Of a stretch of DNA of 64,000 nucleotides, positions 63,145 to 64,000 are shown piece after piece. The stretch is taken from assembly GCF_936925435.1 (NCBI RefSeq), contig NZ_CAKZHQ010000023.1, positions 1-64,000 of the forward strand, given 5' to 3'. Position numbers and translations under genes: made by a program. Source of the DNA: an uncultured Ramlibacter sp. (GTDB lineage: Bacteria; Pseudomonadota; Gammaproteobacteria; Burkholderiales; Burkholderiaceae_C). The stretch's first letter is position 1. Every line of letters begins with the position of its first letter. The notes under the pieces are model-generated. The model was given only the letters and a program-made list of their open reading frames with translations. It ran no database searches and was not told where the DNA came from.

Positions 63145-64000
63145 TCAGGCGGCTGCCCGTTCTTGAACCTGCTGGATGTGGTCCACCAGGGCGGCGCAGA
63201 TCAGAGGGAAGTCGGCAGCGCGGTACAGCTTTGCGGCCTTCTCGGTGGCGACGGGATCGAAGCCGAGCAGGTGCAGGAAGTCGGCGGTGACGGTGAAGCC
63301 CAGGCGCTCGCTGATCAGGCCCAGGCGGATGGGCGGCGCTTCAGCGGCTGGCGCGGCGGCGGGCTTGCGGGCCATGGGGACCACGACAGGGGCGGCGGCT
63401 GGGGCAGGCGGGGGCGGGGTGGCTGCGACGGGCGCCGGCGTGGCTGCAGCCTGCTGGGCGGCAAGCTCGGCGCGCTGGCGGTCGAGGTCGTCCTGTTGCG
63501 CCTTCAGCTTGCGCGCTGTTTCGGCCTGCTCTGCGGCCACGCGGGCCTGCTCGGCGCGCTCAACCTCCAGGCGGGCTGCTTCATCCTCGCGCGCGACAGC
63601 CTTCGCATGCAGGGCGCGCAGCGCTTCAATGGTCCGCGCGCGGGCCTCGGTAGCCTCCGTCTGGTATTCCTCGAAGCCGGCCAGATCGAGGCCTTCCAGG
63701 TAGCCGATGCCGTTTGCAATGCGCTCGGCCTGCAGGTCGGTCGCCAGGGCCACGTAGCCGGCAATCTTGGCGATGGCGTCGGTGTGGACCTTGCGGCGGG
63801 CGGCCTCCGCTTCCTCCTTGGCGCGGCGTTCGTTCTCGCGGCGGATTTCGTCAGCCTTGATCTGGTTGTCGATGGGCTGCTCCAGAGCCATGATCTCGGC
63901 GGTCAGGCGCGCGGCCTCGCTGTCGATCTTCTTGCCGAACTCCAGCGCGGGCGCTTTCAGTTCCTTGCGCTTGTCCTCCAGGGAGGTGCGCAGGGTTTTC
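63145..64000 (-). CDS. DUF1351-like phage protein, 5' part beyond the window
   Basis: The frame is open from 63145 to the window edge with no stop, so the start is outside. The visible part is a long coiled coil (KTLRTSLEDKRKELKAPALE, then IDSEAARLTAEIMALEQPID) followed by a Pro/Ala-rich linker and a C-terminal helical segment. The N-terminal region resembles DUF1351, found in phage recombination modules near RecT/exonuclease genes. The ATG at 63891 is an internal Met and not the start. Confidence 0.75.
   Translation of the reverse strand, partial: KTLRTSLEDKRKELKAPALEFGKKIDSEAARLTAEIMALEQPIDNQIKADEIRRENERRAKEEAEAARRKVHTDAIAKIAGYVALATDLQAERIANGIGYLEGLDLAGFEEYQTEATEARARTIEALRALHAKAVAREDEAARLEVERAEQARVAAEQAETARKLKAQQDDLDRQRAELAAQQAAATPAPVAATPPPPAPAAAPVVVPMARKPAAAPAAEAPPIRLGLISERLGFTVTADFLHLLGFDPVATEKAAKLYRAADFPLICAALVDHIQQVQERAAA

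Noticed and set aside
57904..64000. CRISPR array or toxin-antitoxin pair in the integrative element
   Set aside because: No regularly spaced repeats and no recognisable toxin/antitoxin pair were found.

Overview
This is a GC-rich (roughly two-thirds G+C by eye) chromosomal window from a betaproteobacterium. The family Comamonadaceae (Variovorax, Acidovorax or Hydrogenophaga type) fits best. The reasons are the aerobic benzoyl-CoA (box) genes next to a branched-chain-type ABC transporter, several sulfonate/taurine-type ABC systems with TauD-family dioxygenases, and short interspersed repeats of a kind I associate with that family. The genus cannot be fixed from the sequence alone. The first ~200 bases are homopolymer G/C runs that look like an assembly or consensus artefact inside a Pro/Ala-rich gene.

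Layout: (1) 221-3872: Tim44-like protein, LysR and MerR regulators, a methyltransferase and small proteins. (2) 4044-16846: a large organosulfur block. It holds an SsuABC-like importer, a DszC/SfnB-like flavin monooxygenase, a sugar-type (CUT1) ABC importer with an AtsK/TauD-like dioxygenase, then a divergent second TauD-like dioxygenase with its own three-gene importer. (3) 16854-27738: di-haem cytochrome c peroxidase, secreted alpha/beta hydrolase, an SDR with an atypical response regulator, and, divergently, an MFS transporter followed by two overlapping ~900-residue STAND-type regulators. (4) 27757-38937: a compact divergent catabolic cluster with M20 amidohydrolase, alpha/beta hydrolase, aminotransferase, NitT/TauT-type ABC transporter, SDR, GntR regulator and TauD dioxygenase on one side, and a class II aldolase, substrate-binding protein and double-cupin protein on the other. 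Its substrate is not recognisable and it is the best candidate here for an undescribed pathway.

(5) 38978-45616: Zn alcohol dehydrogenase with a truncated universal stress gene downstream of a perfect FNR/ANR box, a four-domain rhodanese protein, a DMT exporter, an NADPH-FMN reductase, azoreductase with divergent LysR, and a small secreted protein. (6) 45624-57337: benzoate module. livFGMH, LysE, substrate-binding protein, benzoate-CoA ligase and a flavodoxin-like protein lie on the minus strand; boxR-boxC-boxB lie divergently on the plus strand. boxA is not in the window. (7) 57827-64000: tRNA-Pro(UGG), followed by a tyrosine integrase and the early genes of a prophage or integrative element (excisionase-like protein, Lar-like anti-restriction protein, several hypotheticals, cytosine methyltransferase, DUF1351-like protein), which runs off the right edge.

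Together the genes describe a soil or water aerobe that scavenges sulfur from organosulfur compounds and degrades aromatic acids, with an integrated element downstream of tRNA-Pro. Starts were chosen by translational coupling (ATGA/GTGA overlaps), family N-termini and ribosome-binding context. Many long antisense open frames were discarded as GC-driven shadows.
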